This document shows, one piece after another, positions 1 to 7,833 of a stretch of 64,000 bases of DNA (position 1 is the first letter of the stretch; each line of letters begins with the position of its first letter). The stretch comes from JACVRM01 sp963817375 (GTDB lineage Bacteria; Actinomycetota; Thermoleophilia; Gaiellales; Gaiellaceae): NCBI GenBank assembly GCA_963817375.1, contig CAWFOB010000002.1:1-64000 (forward strand), written 5' to 3'. A model generated the notes under the pieces. It did not search any database. It was given only the letters and a program-made list of their open reading frames with translations, and had not been told where the DNA came from. Both the position numbers and the translations under genes were made by a program.

Positions 1-1
1 G

Positions 2-529
2 ACGCCGGACGTCTACCCGCTGTCGCTCAATTCCCTGCGTCTCGCCTGCAACCAGGCCACGAACCGCGATCCGGTCGTCGACTACGACGAGCCCACGATC
101 CGCGAGGCGCTCGACCGGCTCTCGCGCCGGCGCTGGGCGCGGCTCGCGAGCGGGCCCGGGAGCCGGGCGGTGAAGTACCGCCACCTGCTGGACGAGGCGC
201 TCGGCCTCTCCGCCCCGCAGCTGAGCGTCCTCGCCGTGCTGATGCTGCGCGGGCCGCAGACGCCGGGCGAGCTGCGGACTCGCACCGAGCGGCTGTACCC
301 GTTCTCGTCGTCCGACGAGCTGAACGAGACGCTCAGCGAGCTGATGGCCCGCGAGCTGATGGCGCGTCAGGAGCGCCGCCCGGGCCAGAAGGAGGAGCGC
401 TACGCGCAGCTCCTCGGCGGGGACTCGCCGGCGATCGCGCCCCCACCGGCGCCGGACTCGCTCGAGGCGCGCGTGGCGCGACTCGAGGAGCAGATCACCG
501 AGCTCCTCGAAGCACTCGACGCCCGCTAG
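2..529 (+). CDS. YceH family (DUF480) protein, 5' end outside window
   Basis: The window opens inside this gene. About 175 residues are visible and the start lies upstream. DUF480/YceH proteins are small paired winged-helix proteins whose molecular role is not established. The visible N-terminus has the family signature TPDVYPLSLNSLRLACNQ followed by TNRDPVVDYDE, and the second winged helix begins near LSAPQLSVLAVLMLRG. The C-terminus (LEARVARLEEQITELLEAL) looks like a short coiled coil. An in-frame GTG at 170 would give a 119-residue product but would discard the most conserved part, so I do not accept it as the start. The 3' end overlaps the convergent neighbour by four bases. Confidence 0.9.
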   Translation, partial: TPDVYPLSLNSLRLACNQATNRDPVVDYDEPTIREALDRLSRRRWARLASGPGSRAVKYRHLLDEALGLSAPQLSVLAVLMLRGPQTPGELRTRTERLYPFSSSDELNETLSELMARELMARQERRPGQKEERYAQLLGGDSPAIAPPPAPDSLEARVARLEEQITELLEALDAR

Positions 530-888
530 AAGCGGCGCTCGCCCGCGAACGGCTCGCCGAGCGCGTAGAGCAGCAGCTCGCTGATCACGGCTGCGACGGC
601 GAACGCGACGGCGAGCCCCGTCTGGCCGACGCCCCAGAAGGCAAGCACGGCTGCGAGGAAGATCGCCATCTCGATCGGCGCGCGCACCTTCAGCGGCACC
701 GGGAAGCGCGCCTTCGGCGCGACGAACAGCCACCAGACGACGGCGGCCAGCAGCGGGAGCCCGAGGCCGAGGACAGCATCGGCCACCGTCGAGTCGCCGA
801 CGTGGAAGCCCCACCAGGCGAGCGCGACGAGGGCGCCGAGCTCGAGCACGAAGCGCAGGCCGAGGTTGACGTAGCGGACGGTGTCCAC
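526..888 (-). CDS. YrdB/DUF2568 family small membrane protein
   Basis: A 120-residue integral membrane protein. Four hydrophobic stretches are visible: around residues 12-26 (LELGALVALAWWGF), 38-55, 70-88 and 90-110. The pattern of short helices and the phrase ALAWWGFHVG are typical of DUF2568/YrdB proteins, whose function is unknown. It starts at a GTG directly after the TGA of the acetyltransferase gene upstream (TGAGTG, no gap), so the two are probably one transcript. There are no catalytic-looking residues. I assign the family from sequence memory and make no functional claim. Confidence 0.75.
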   Translation of the reverse strand: MDTVRYVNLGLRFVLELGALVALAWWGFHVGDSTVADAVLGLGLPLLAAVVWWLFVAPKARFPVPLKVRAPIEMAIFLAAVLAFWGVGQTGLAVAFAVAAVISELLLYALGEPFAGERRF

Positions 889-1443
889 TCAGAGCTCGCG
901 GATCACGCGGCACGGATTGCCGGCCGCGAGCACGCCGGCCGGGATGTCCCGCACGACGATGCTCCCTGCCCCGACCACCGAGTCGTCGCCGACCGTGACA
1001 CCGGCGGCAATGACGGCCGCGGCGCCGATCCACACGTTCCTCCCGACGGTGATCGGCGCGCCGTACTCGAGCATCTGCTCGCGCTCGCGCGGGTCGAGCG
1101 GGTGCGTGGCCGCGCAGAGCTGGACCGCCGGCCCGACGAGCGTCCCCGCGCCGACTCGGACGGGCGTGACATCGAGCACGACGCAGTTGACGTTCATGAA
1201 GACGCGGTCGTCGAGCTCGATGTTCCAGCCGTAGTCGCAGTGAAACGGCGGCTCGATCCAGACGTCCCGACCCACCGACCCGAGCAGCTCCTCGAGCAGC
1301 TCCCGGCGATCGCCCTGCTCGTCCTGGGTGGTCGCGTTGTAGCGGGCGATCAGCGCGCGGGCACGAGCGCGTCCGCGCATGAGCTCCTCGTCGGTGGCGA
1401 GATAGAGCTCGCCGGCCACCATCCGCTCGCGCTCGCCGGCCAC
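889..1443 (-). CDS. maa: Maltose/galactoside O-acetyltransferase-like hexapeptide protein
   Basis: A 184-residue left-handed beta-helix acetyltransferase of the Maa/LacA type. The N-terminal cap contains MVAGELYLATDEEL, typical of this family. Hexapeptide repeats follow from about residue 75, with the catalytic-type histidine in CAATHPLDP and the closing segment GAGSIVVRDIPAGVLAAGNP. The family moves an acetyl group from acetyl-CoA to a sugar hydroxyl in the cytoplasm; the true sugar acceptor cannot be read from sequence. Two starts are possible: the GTG used here, or an ATG seven codons later at the conserved MVAGELY. It is divergent from infA and co-directional with the downstream DUF2568 gene. 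Confidence 0.85.
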   Translation of the reverse strand: MAGERERMVAGELYLATDEELMRGRARARALIARYNATTQDEQGDRRELLEELLGSVGRDVWIEPPFHCDYGWNIELDDRVFMNVNCVVLDVTPVRVGAGTLVGPAVQLCAATHPLDPREREQMLEYGAPITVGRNVWIGAAAVIAAGVTVGDDSVVGAGSIVVRDIPAGVLAAGNPCRVIREL

Positions 1444-1497
1444 CGCGGGACCCTAAATGCTCGAGGCTGGCACAATGGACGGACCGAACAACGAGAA

Positions 1498-1513
1498 GGG
1501 AGGTGGAGACATA
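1498..1513 (+). promoter_or_regulatory. Ribosome binding site and ATA start of infA
   Basis: A strong purine-rich Shine-Dalgarno sequence (GGGAGGTGG) ends five bases before an in-frame ATA. The next codons read A-N-K-E-E-K-I, which aligns with the normal first residues of IF-1 (M-A-x-x-E-E-K-I). The nearest ATG in frame (1475) lies upstream of this site, so it cannot use it. Confidence 0.6.
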
Positions 1514-1732
1514 GCCAACAAGGAAGAGAAGATCGAGATGGAGGGCGAGGTCGTCGAGGCGTACCAGAGCGGCCAGTTCAAGGTCATCCTCGACAACGGC
1601 CATCCCACGATCGGCTATACGGCCGGCAAGATGCGCCGCTACCGCATCCGGATCAACCCGGGTGACCGCGTGAAGATCGAGCTGTCGCCGTACGACCTCG
1701 ATCGCGGGCGCATCGTGTACCGGAACCGCTGA
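1511..1732 (+). CDS. infA: Translation initiation factor IF-1
   Basis: IF-1 binds the 30S A site during initiation. Read from the ATA at its 5' end, the product is 73 residues, the normal family length, and starts (I/M)-A-N-K-E-E-K-I-E-M-E-G. The OB-fold core is clear: MEGEVVEAYQSGQFKVILDN, then GKMRRYRIRI, PGDRVKIELSPYDL and RGRIVYR at the end. The open frame extends upstream to ATG 1475, which would add 12 non-conserved residues and bypass the good ribosome binding site, so I prefer the ATA. The middle strand (GHPTIGYTAGKM) departs from the usual LAHISGKM pattern. It may therefore be a second, diverged IF-1 copy. A gene for a glutathione transferase follows after seven bases. Confidence 0.85.
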   Translation: MANKEEKIEMEGEVVEAYQSGQFKVILDNGHPTIGYTAGKMRRYRIRINPGDRVKIELSPYDLDRGRIVYRNR

Positions 1733-1739
1733 GCGCGCG

Positions 1740-2339
1740 GTGCTGCTCTACAACAGCCCGATTTCGGGCAATTGCTACAAGGTGCGACTGCTCCTCGCGC
1801 ACCTCGGCATCCCGTACGAGACGCGCTTCGTCGACGCAGTCGACCGGACGCTGTCGCGCGACGAGCTCGAAGGGCTGAGCCCGACGCGGCGCGTCCCGAC
1901 GCTGGTCCTCGACGACGGCCGCCCGCTGGCCGAGTCGAACGCGATCGTCTGGTACCTCGGCGAGGGCACGCGCTTCGTCCCGGCTGACCCGTACGCGCGG
2001 GCGCAGATGCTCCAGTGGATGTTCTGGGAGCAGTACGAGCACGAGCCGGCGATCGCCGTGCTCCGGTTCCTGAAGACCTACTCGGGCCGCCCGGAGTGGT
2101 ACGAGGCCCAGCGCGACCACCTGCACAAGCGCGGCGTGAAGGCGCTCGACGCGATGGAGCGGCGACTGGAGGGTCGGGAGTGGTTCGCGGGCGACTCGAT
2201 GTCGCTCGCGGACATCGTGCTCTACGCGTACACGCATGCGGCCGCCGAGGGTGGGTTCGACCTCGAGCCGTATCCGGCCGTGCGCGCCTGGGTCGACGGC
2301 GTCGCGGCCGAGCCCGGGCACGTCCCGATCGACGCGTAG
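1740..2339 (+). CDS. Glutathione S-transferase family protein
   Basis: A 199-residue cytoplasmic protein with the two-domain GST layout. The N-terminal thioredoxin-like half (residues 1-75) has SPISGNCYKVRLLLAHLGIP, the cis-proline segment TRRVPTLVLDDG and the glutathione-site motif ESNAIVWYLGEG. The helical C-terminal half contains the N-capping-type motif SMSLADIVLYAYTH. Many actinobacteria lack glutathione, so the natural thiol or substrate is uncertain. It starts at GTG seven bases after infA and probably shares its transcript. Confidence 0.85.
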   Translation: MLLYNSPISGNCYKVRLLLAHLGIPYETRFVDAVDRTLSRDELEGLSPTRRVPTLVLDDGRPLAESNAIVWYLGEGTRFVPADPYARAQMLQWMFWEQYEHEPAIAVLRFLKTYSGRPEWYEAQRDHLHKRGVKALDAMERRLEGREWFAGDSMSLADIVLYAYTHAAAEGGFDLEPYPAVRAWVDGVAAEPGHVPIDA

Positions 2340-2431
2340 CAAGCGCGGGTTTCCCGAAGCCCGATCGGGGTTCTCCACGTCGTAAGGCGGGCGCTGGCCC
2401 CTTACGCTCAAACGTTCGAAGGAGGACCCCT

Positions 2432-5020
2432 ATGACACGGAAGCGGTTGTTCCCCGCTCCTGTCGGCGTATTCGTTGCGGTCCTCGCCGCAGGAGCGCTT
2501 GTCCTCGGCGTCCCACTCGGACGCACCGCGGACGATCCATCGAACTGTTCGGGTCTCGAACCGAACTCCAATGCAGCAGCCGCGTGCATCGCCGGCGACG
2601 CTGAGCCCGTGCCTTCGCTCGACCCCGAGTGGAGCGCGAACTTCACGCCGCCCAAGGCGCCACGCGTGCGCAGCCTCATGACGTGCCGGCCGGTGAACCT
2701 CGTGTTCTACGCCGAGACCGACTGGCTGCGCCTCGCGCAGAAGCTGGCGGCCAATCCGTCGCCCTGCGCGCAGTACTACGTCTCCATCCCGCCGTTGTCG
2801 GCCGATAAGACGATGCCGCGAACGGCGCAGCCCGCGCTGATCCACGCGCTCGGGCCGCAGTTCCACGTCATCTACGAGTTCAACCTGACGGGCTGGCGGG
2901 ATAAGTTTGTGACCCCCGGCACAGGCACCTGGTACCAGGCCGGCGTCGAGTGGCGCCGCCGGATCAGGGACACCGCCTCGTTCGACGCCACCCGCGACAT
3001 CTGGGGGCTGAACGAGCTCGGTGACGCAACGCGAACGAACACCGGGACCCAGCGCGCCAACCAGCTCGAGTCGATGCACGGACTCTTCGACGGCCCCGCT
3101 GGTGACCCGCCCGTCAAAGGTCTCGTCTGGATTACGGGCATGAGCCAGGCAACCACCAACCTCTCGCCCTACAAGGCGAACCTCAAGTCCTGGTACGCGG
3201 ACAGCGCGTACTGGGCGGCCGTCAAGCAGTACGTCCGGTTCTGGTCGCAGGAGAACTACGGCGATGTCGGTCGCTGGGCGGTGCCAGGCATGGAGCACAC
3301 CTTCCGGCGTGACAGTCTCATCGACTACCTCGAGCACATCGATGTCCTGTCCGGCGTCGGGCCGGATTTGGTCGCACCTGCGTTGGACACGATCCGCGCC
3401 ACCGAGGCGCCGCTTGGGAACGCCGCCTGGGCATGGAAGTCCGGATTCGGGTACACGTTGGTCGAGTCGCCGCTGATGAAGGCGTTTGTCGCCGCGCAGG
3501 TCTACGCCTTGCGCCACTACCAGGCCGGGACGCCCTGGCGCGACGGCGACGCGTTCGGGCTCGCGTGGGCCCCGCAGGCCCCGTCGTGGCTGACGAGCTC
3601 GCAGTTCGTCGCCCAGAGCGCCGAGATCCTGGATCAGCTCGCGAGTTCGATCCACGCATCCGACGCTCCGGCCGACGACGCGGGAAGCGGCGCGTGCGGC
3701 CCTGACGGGTCCTGGTGCGCGGGTGACCTGGACGGCGCCTCACTCAACCTCAATTGGCACTGGTTCTGGACGTGGTCGCAGCCGGTCGCATCCGACTCCG
3801 CCCTCACCGTCGTCGAGGACACGCCGACGGCGCTGACGCTCAACGCGTCTGACGCCGACGGCGACCCGCTGACCTACACGATCGTCGATCAGCCCCAGCG
3901 CGGGACGCTCACGGGCGACGGCGGCGACCGGACGTACACGCCGGCGCCGAACTTCAGCGGAACCGACTCGTTCACGTTCCAGGTGAACGACGGCGTCATG
4001 GACTCGCGCACCGCGACCGTCAGCATCACCGTGACGCCCGTGAACGACGCCCCGGTCGTCGAGCTGGCCCCGGCCGGCCCGGTCGACGAGGGCGCAGCGT
4101 CGCTGCCGCTGACCGCGACAGCGACCGACGTCGAGAACGACCCGCTGACGTACACCTGGACGACGTCGGCCGGCACCATCCTGCCGACCGCCGACACCGC
4201 GACGCTCGCCGTCGACGACGGCCCCGCCGTCGCACATGTGACCGTCACCGCCGACGACGGCCAGGGCGGGATGGGAACGGCGGCGATCGACGTCGTCGTC
4301 AACAACGTCGCACCCTCGGTTGAGGCGGGCGCCGATCTGAGCCAGCTCTGGCGGCTGCCGCTCAGCGTCGCCGGCACCGCCGGCGATCCGAGCACGGCCG
4401 ACGCGGCCGCGATGGCCGCGACGTGGGACTTCGGCGACGAGACGCCGCCGGTCACGGGGCTCACGCCGATGCACTCCTACGACCACCCCGGCACGTACAC
4501 GGCCACCCTGACCGTGAGCGACAAGGACGGCGCCACCACGACCGACACCCGGACGGTGACGATCGGCCCGCGGCCCGCGGAGCTCTACTTCGGCGGCCCG
4601 TACACGCCGAGCGCGCCCTGGGCGACGCTCTCGGCACGGATCTGGGATCCGACCGACCGCTGGGGCGAGCGGCTCCTCGGCCACCGGCTGACGATCCACC
4701 TCGGCTCGAAGAGCTGCAGTGCGAACACGAATGCCGGCGGGCTCGCGACCTGCGCGATCAACATCACGGGGCTCCCGCTGGGACGCACCCCGGTGACGAT
4801 CACGTTCCCGGGAGACGAGCTGTACACCGCCGACACGCACGTCGTCGGTGATCTGGCTGTCAGCTCGACGCTTCAGGCCTGTGGGATCCGCGCCTCGAGC
4901 GCGGATCCCAGGGCCTCGCGCACGGGCACGAGGTCGATGCGGTCCAGCACGTCCGCGAAGAAGCCGCGCACGATGAGCCGCTCGGCCTGGCTGCGGGAAA
5001 GGCCGCGGGACATCAGGTAG
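2432..5020 (+). CDS. Secreted multidomain protein with cadherin-like and PKD domains
   Basis: An 862-residue exported protein. The ATG follows a strong AAGGAGG and opens a signal peptide (positive MTRKR, then a long hydrophobic run to about residue 32). Residues 80-430 form a domain I do not recognise. It has NLVFYAETDWLRLAQKLA at its start, many Trp/Tyr and a WGLNELGD segment that recalls a glycosidase-type barrel without proving one. A tandem cadherin-like repeat follows (VVEDTPTALTLNASDADGDP to VTPVNDAP), then a PKD-like domain with ENDPLTYTWTTSAG, then a clear PKD domain (WDFGDETPPVTG ... HPGTYTATLTVSDKDG) and a C-terminal Ig-like domain. The last ~48 residues are read antisense to sufD and are Arg/Ser-rich junk, so the natural stop has probably been lost or obscured. 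Confidence 0.8.
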   Translation: MTRKRLFPAPVGVFVAVLAAGALVLGVPLGRTADDPSNCSGLEPNSNAAAACIAGDAEPVPSLDPEWSANFTPPKAPRVRSLMTCRPVNLVFYAETDWLRLAQKLAANPSPCAQYYVSIPPLSADKTMPRTAQPALIHALGPQFHVIYEFNLTGWRDKFVTPGTGTWYQAGVEWRRRIRDTASFDATRDIWGLNELGDATRTNTGTQRANQLESMHGLFDGPAGDPPVKGLVWITGMSQATTNLSPYKANLKSWYADSAYWAAVKQYVRFWSQENYGDVGRWAVPGMEHTFRRDSLIDYLEHIDVLSGVGPDLVAPALDTIRATEAPLGNAAWAWKSGFGYTLVESPLMKAFVAAQVYALRHYQAGTPWRDGDAFGLAWAPQAPSWLTSSQFVAQSAEILDQLASSIHASDAPADDAGSGACGPDGSWCAGDLDGASLNLNWHWFWTWSQPVASDSALTVVEDTPTALTLNASDADGDPLTYTIVDQPQRGTLTGDGGDRTYTPAPNFSGTDSFTFQVNDGVMDSRTATVSITVTPVNDAPVVELAPAGPVDEGAASLPLTATATDVENDPLTYTWTTSAGTILPTADTATLAVDDGPAVAHVTVTADDGQGGMGTAAIDVVVNNVAPSVEAGADLSQLWRLPLSVAGTAGDPSTADAAAMAATWDFGDETPPVTGLTPMHSYDHPGTYTATLTVSDKDGATTTDTRTVTIGPRPAELYFGGPYTPSAPWATLSARIWDPTDRWGERLLGHRLTIHLGSKSCSANTNAGGLATCAINITGLPLGRTPVTITFPGDELYTADTHVVGDLAVSSTLQACGIRASSADPRASRTGTRSMRSSTSAKKPRTMSRSAWLRERPRDIR

Positions 5021-6043
5021 AAGAGCTGCTCGCGGTCGACCTGGCCGATGGTGGCGCCGTGCGTGCAGCGCACGTCGTTGGCCTCGATCTCGAGGCCGGG
5101 GATCGAGTCGGCGTGCGCCCGCGGCGACAGGAGCAGGTTGCGGTTCTCCTGGTACGCGTTCGTCTTCTGGGCCGCCTTCTCGACCTTGATCATCCCGCGC
5201 CAGACCGCGGTCGCCCGGTCGCGCAGGGCGCCCTTGAACGCGAAGTCCGATGTCGTGTTCGGCGCCTGGTGGGACTGGAAGGTGTCGAAGTCGAGGTGCT
5301 GGCGCCCGTCGGCGAAGTACGCGCCGGTCACGCGCGACGTCGCGCCCTGCCCGGCGAGGTCGTTCTCGATCCGCACCTTGCCCTTCTTGGAGCCGAAGCC
5401 GCCGGCGACCCAGTCGAGCTCGGCGTCGCGGCCGACGCGCGCGCGGTGCGAGGCGAAGTGCCACGTTTCGTACGCCAGGTTCTGGAGCGACACGTACTCG
5501 ACCCTGGCCGCCTGCCCGACGAAGATCTCGGACACGGCGTTCGAGTAGCCGGCCGTCTCGTCGGCGGCGCCGGCGAACTCCTCGATCACGCTGAAACGGC
5601 TGCCCTCCTCGGCGACGACGAGCAGGCGCCAGAAGCGCGCCCCGCCATCAGGCGGGTTCGCAACGCGCACGTACAGCGGCTGCTCGAGCTCGACGCCCTT
5701 CGGGACGTGCACGAGCAGGCCGTGCTCCCACGCCGCGGCGTTGTGCGCGGCGAACTTCTCGTCGGCGCCGACGAGCGTGCCGAGCAGCTCGTGGTCGCCG
5801 AGCGGCTCGAAGCGGATGCCCTTCGGGTGCGCGCTCGATCGTGATCCCGGCCGCGTCCATCAGCGCGAGCCCGGCGACGTCGATGTCGAGCATCGTCGCC
5901 GACGGAGCAGGCGTCTTCGGCGTGTCGCCATTAGTGGCGAAGCTGTCCGGGTCGAAGCCGCGCAGGTCGGTGAACCGCCAGGGCTCGTCGGTCGTCGTCG
6001 GGAACGGCAGCGCCTGGTAGCGCTCGAGCAGCTCGATCCTCAC
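4873..6043 (-). CDS. sufD: SufD, Fe-S cluster assembly scaffold subunit (one frameshift)
   Basis: SufD joins SufB and SufC in the SufBC2D scaffold that builds Fe-S clusters. The N-terminal part (MRIELLERYQALPFPTTTDE, then EPWRFTDLRGFDP) is in one frame up to ERAPEG. The rest continues in another frame with IRFEPLGDHELLGTLVGADE, HVPKGVELEQPLYV and the conserved C-terminal block THGATIGQVDREQLFYLMSR. Removing one extra base in the CCC at 5819-5821 restores a single 389-residue protein of normal length. The GTG start follows GGAGGA and overlaps the stop of the upstream VOC gene (GTGA), so translation is coupled. The very good protein match on both sides suggests a sequence error rather than decay. 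Confidence 0.85.
4882..4910. terminator. Perfect 12-bp inverted repeat between convergent genes
   Basis: TGGGATCCGCGC and its exact reverse complement flank a 5-base loop. It lies just past the stop codon of sufD as read from the other strand, inside the last codons of sufD and inside the doubtful tail of the secreted-protein gene. It has no T-tract. Its position suggests a bidirectional transcription stop, possibly made of coding sequence. Confidence 0.5.
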
Positions 6044-6393
6044 GAGCTCCTCCGGTGCAGGACGACGCCGTTTCCGTCCGGGTCGGCGAAGAACGCCATC
6101 TGGCGCACGCCGGTGTCGACCACCTCGCCGAAGAACTGCACGCCCTTTGCCTCGAGCTCTGCGCGCGCCGCGGGGACGTCCGCCACGCGCAGCGCGAAGC
6201 CGCTCCGGTTCGGCGAGAACGCCGTGCCGATCCGGTTCGGGTCGACGATCAGCAGCCGCACGTTGCCCGTGTCGAACGCCGGGAAGTCGGTGTCGGCGCC
6301 CGAGCGCGGCAGGCCCAGCGTCTCGCCGTAGAAGCGCTCGGCGCGCGCCACGTCCTGCGTCGGCAGCGAGATGAAGTCCGTTCCCTCGATCAC
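6040..6393 (-). CDS. VOC (glyoxalase/bleomycin-resistance) family protein
   Basis: A 117-residue single VOC domain. It opens with the typical strand and helix FISLPTQDVARAERFYGETL and ends with ARQMAFF-type ADPDGNGVVLHR, the metal-side strand of the fold. Such proteins bind a divalent metal and act as lyases, dioxygenases or drug binders; the substrate cannot be predicted. It sits between sufB (24 bases upstream) and sufD (GTGA overlap downstream), so it is made with the Suf scaffold. That placement is not part of the standard suf operon. Confidence 0.85.
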   Translation of the reverse strand: MIEGTDFISLPTQDVARAERFYGETLGLPRSGADTDFPAFDTGNVRLLIVDPNRIGTAFSPNRSGFALRVADVPAARAELEAKGVQFFGEVVDTGVRQMAFFADPDGNGVVLHRRSS

Positions 6394-6417
6394 TGCAATG
6401 CGAGCTCCGTCGGCTCC

Positions 6418-7833
6418 CTAGCCGACGGAGCCTTCCATCTGCAGCTGGATCAGGCGGTTCAGCTCGACGGCGTACTCGAGCGGGAGCTCCTTCGTGATCG
6501 GCTCGACGAAGCCGCTGACGATCATCGCCGTCGCCTCGGACTCCGTGAGGCCGCGCGACATGAGGTAGAAGAGCTGCTCCTCGCCGATCTTCGAGACCGT
6601 CGCCTCGTGGCCGATGTCGACCTCGTTCTCGTCGATGCGGATGTACGGATACGTATCGGTCCGCGAGTCCTCGTCGAGGATCAGCGCGTCGCAGACGACC
6701 TTCGACCTGGCGCCGTGCGCACCCTTCGCGACCTCGAGCAGGCCGCGGTACGACGAGCGGCCGCCGTTCTTCGAGATCGACTTCGACGTGATCACGGAGG
6801 TCGTGTTCGGCGCGACGTGGACGCACTTGCCGCCCGCGTCCTGGTGCTGGCCTTCGTTGGCGAACGCGATCGAGAGCACCTCGCCGTGCGCACCCTCGCC
6901 CATCAGCCAGATCGCCGGGTACTTCATCGTCAGCTTGGAGCCGAGGTTGCCGTCGACCCACTCCATCGTCGCGTTCTCGTAGGCAACCGCGCGCTTGGTG
7001 ACGAGGTTGTAGACGTTCGTCGACCAGTTCTGGATCGTCGTGTAGCGGCACCGGCCACGCGGCCGGACGATGATCTCGACGACCGCCGAGTGCAGCGAGT
7101 CGGACGAGTAGATCGGCGCGGTGCAGCCCTCGACGTAGTGCACATAGGCGTCCTCGTCGACGATGATCAGCGTCCGCTCGAACTGGCCCATGTTCTCCGC
7201 GTTGATGCGGAAGTAGGCCTGCAGGGGCTGCTCGATGCGCACGCCGGGGGGCACGTAGATGAACGAGCCGCCCGACCAGACAGCCGAGTTCAGCGCCGCG
7301 AACTTGTTGTCGTTCGCGGGGATGACCGAGCCGAAGTACTCCTTGACGATGTCCTCGTGGTCGCGCAGGGCCGAGTCCATGTCGAGGAAGAGCACGCCCT
7401 GCGACTCGAGGTGCTCCTGGAGCTTGTGGTAGACGACCTCGGACTCGTACTGGGCGCCGACGCCGGCGAGGAACTTGCGCTCGGCCTCGGGGATCCCGAG
7501 CCGGTCCCACGTGTTCTTGATGTCCGGCGGGAGATCCTCCCACGACGTGGCCTGCTTCTCGGTCGGGCGGATGTAGTAGTACATCGCGTCGAAGTCGATG
7601 TCCTCGAGGTGGCCGCCCCAGGTCGGCAGCGGGCGCGCCTCGAAGTACTCGAGCGCCTTCAACCGCTGGTCACGCATCCACTGCGGCTCGTTCTTCTGCT
7701 CCGAGATGTTCGCGACGACCGCGCGCGTCAGGCCGCGGCCCGACTTGAAGAAGTAGTCCTCTTTGTCGTGGAAGCCGTACTTGTAATCGTTGCCGATGCC
7801 GGCAACAACCTCGGTCTCGTCGACCGCACTCAC
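6418..7833 (-). CDS. sufB: SufB, Fe-S cluster assembly scaffold subunit
   Basis: A 471-residue SufB, full family length. Hallmarks are FKSGRGLTRAVVANISEQK-type N-terminus, YVPPGVRIEQPLQAYFRIN, and NTTSVITSKSISKNGGRSSY. The conserved cysteine is in SKVVCDALILDEDS, and the C-terminal GHEATVSKIGEEQLFYLMSR provides the conserved glutamates and histidine used in cluster assembly and contact with SufD. The GTG start overlaps the stop of sufC (GTGA) and is preceded by GGAGGTGG inside the sufC 3' end. It is cytoplasmic, in complex with SufC and SufD. Confidence 0.95.
   Translation of the reverse strand: MSAVDETEVVAGIGNDYKYGFHDKEDYFFKSGRGLTRAVVANISEQKNEPQWMRDQRLKALEYFEARPLPTWGGHLEDIDFDAMYYYIRPTEKQATSWEDLPPDIKNTWDRLGIPEAERKFLAGVGAQYESEVVYHKLQEHLESQGVLFLDMDSALRDHEDIVKEYFGSVIPANDNKFAALNSAVWSGGSFIYVPPGVRIEQPLQAYFRINAENMGQFERTLIIVDEDAYVHYVEGCTAPIYSSDSLHSAVVEIIVRPRGRCRYTTIQNWSTNVYNLVTKRAVAYENATMEWVDGNLGSKLTMKYPAIWLMGEGAHGEVLSIAFANEGQHQDAGGKCVHVAPNTTSVITSKSISKNGGRSSYRGLLEVAKGAHGARSKVVCDALILDEDSRTDTYPYIRIDENEVDIGHEATVSKIGEEQLFYLMSRGLTESEATAMIVSGFVEPITKELPLEYAVELNRLIQLQMEGSVG

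Noticed and set aside
802..1665. A 287-residue plus-strand open frame across the acetyltransferase gene
   Set aside because: It is Arg/Asp/His-rich and lies antisense to a well-conserved acetyltransferase gene; such frames are common in GC-rich DNA.
3740..5464. A 574-residue minus-strand frame over the PKD protein and sufD
   Set aside because: Composition is almost only Arg, Gly, Ala and Val with no domain; the genes on the other frames explain the region.
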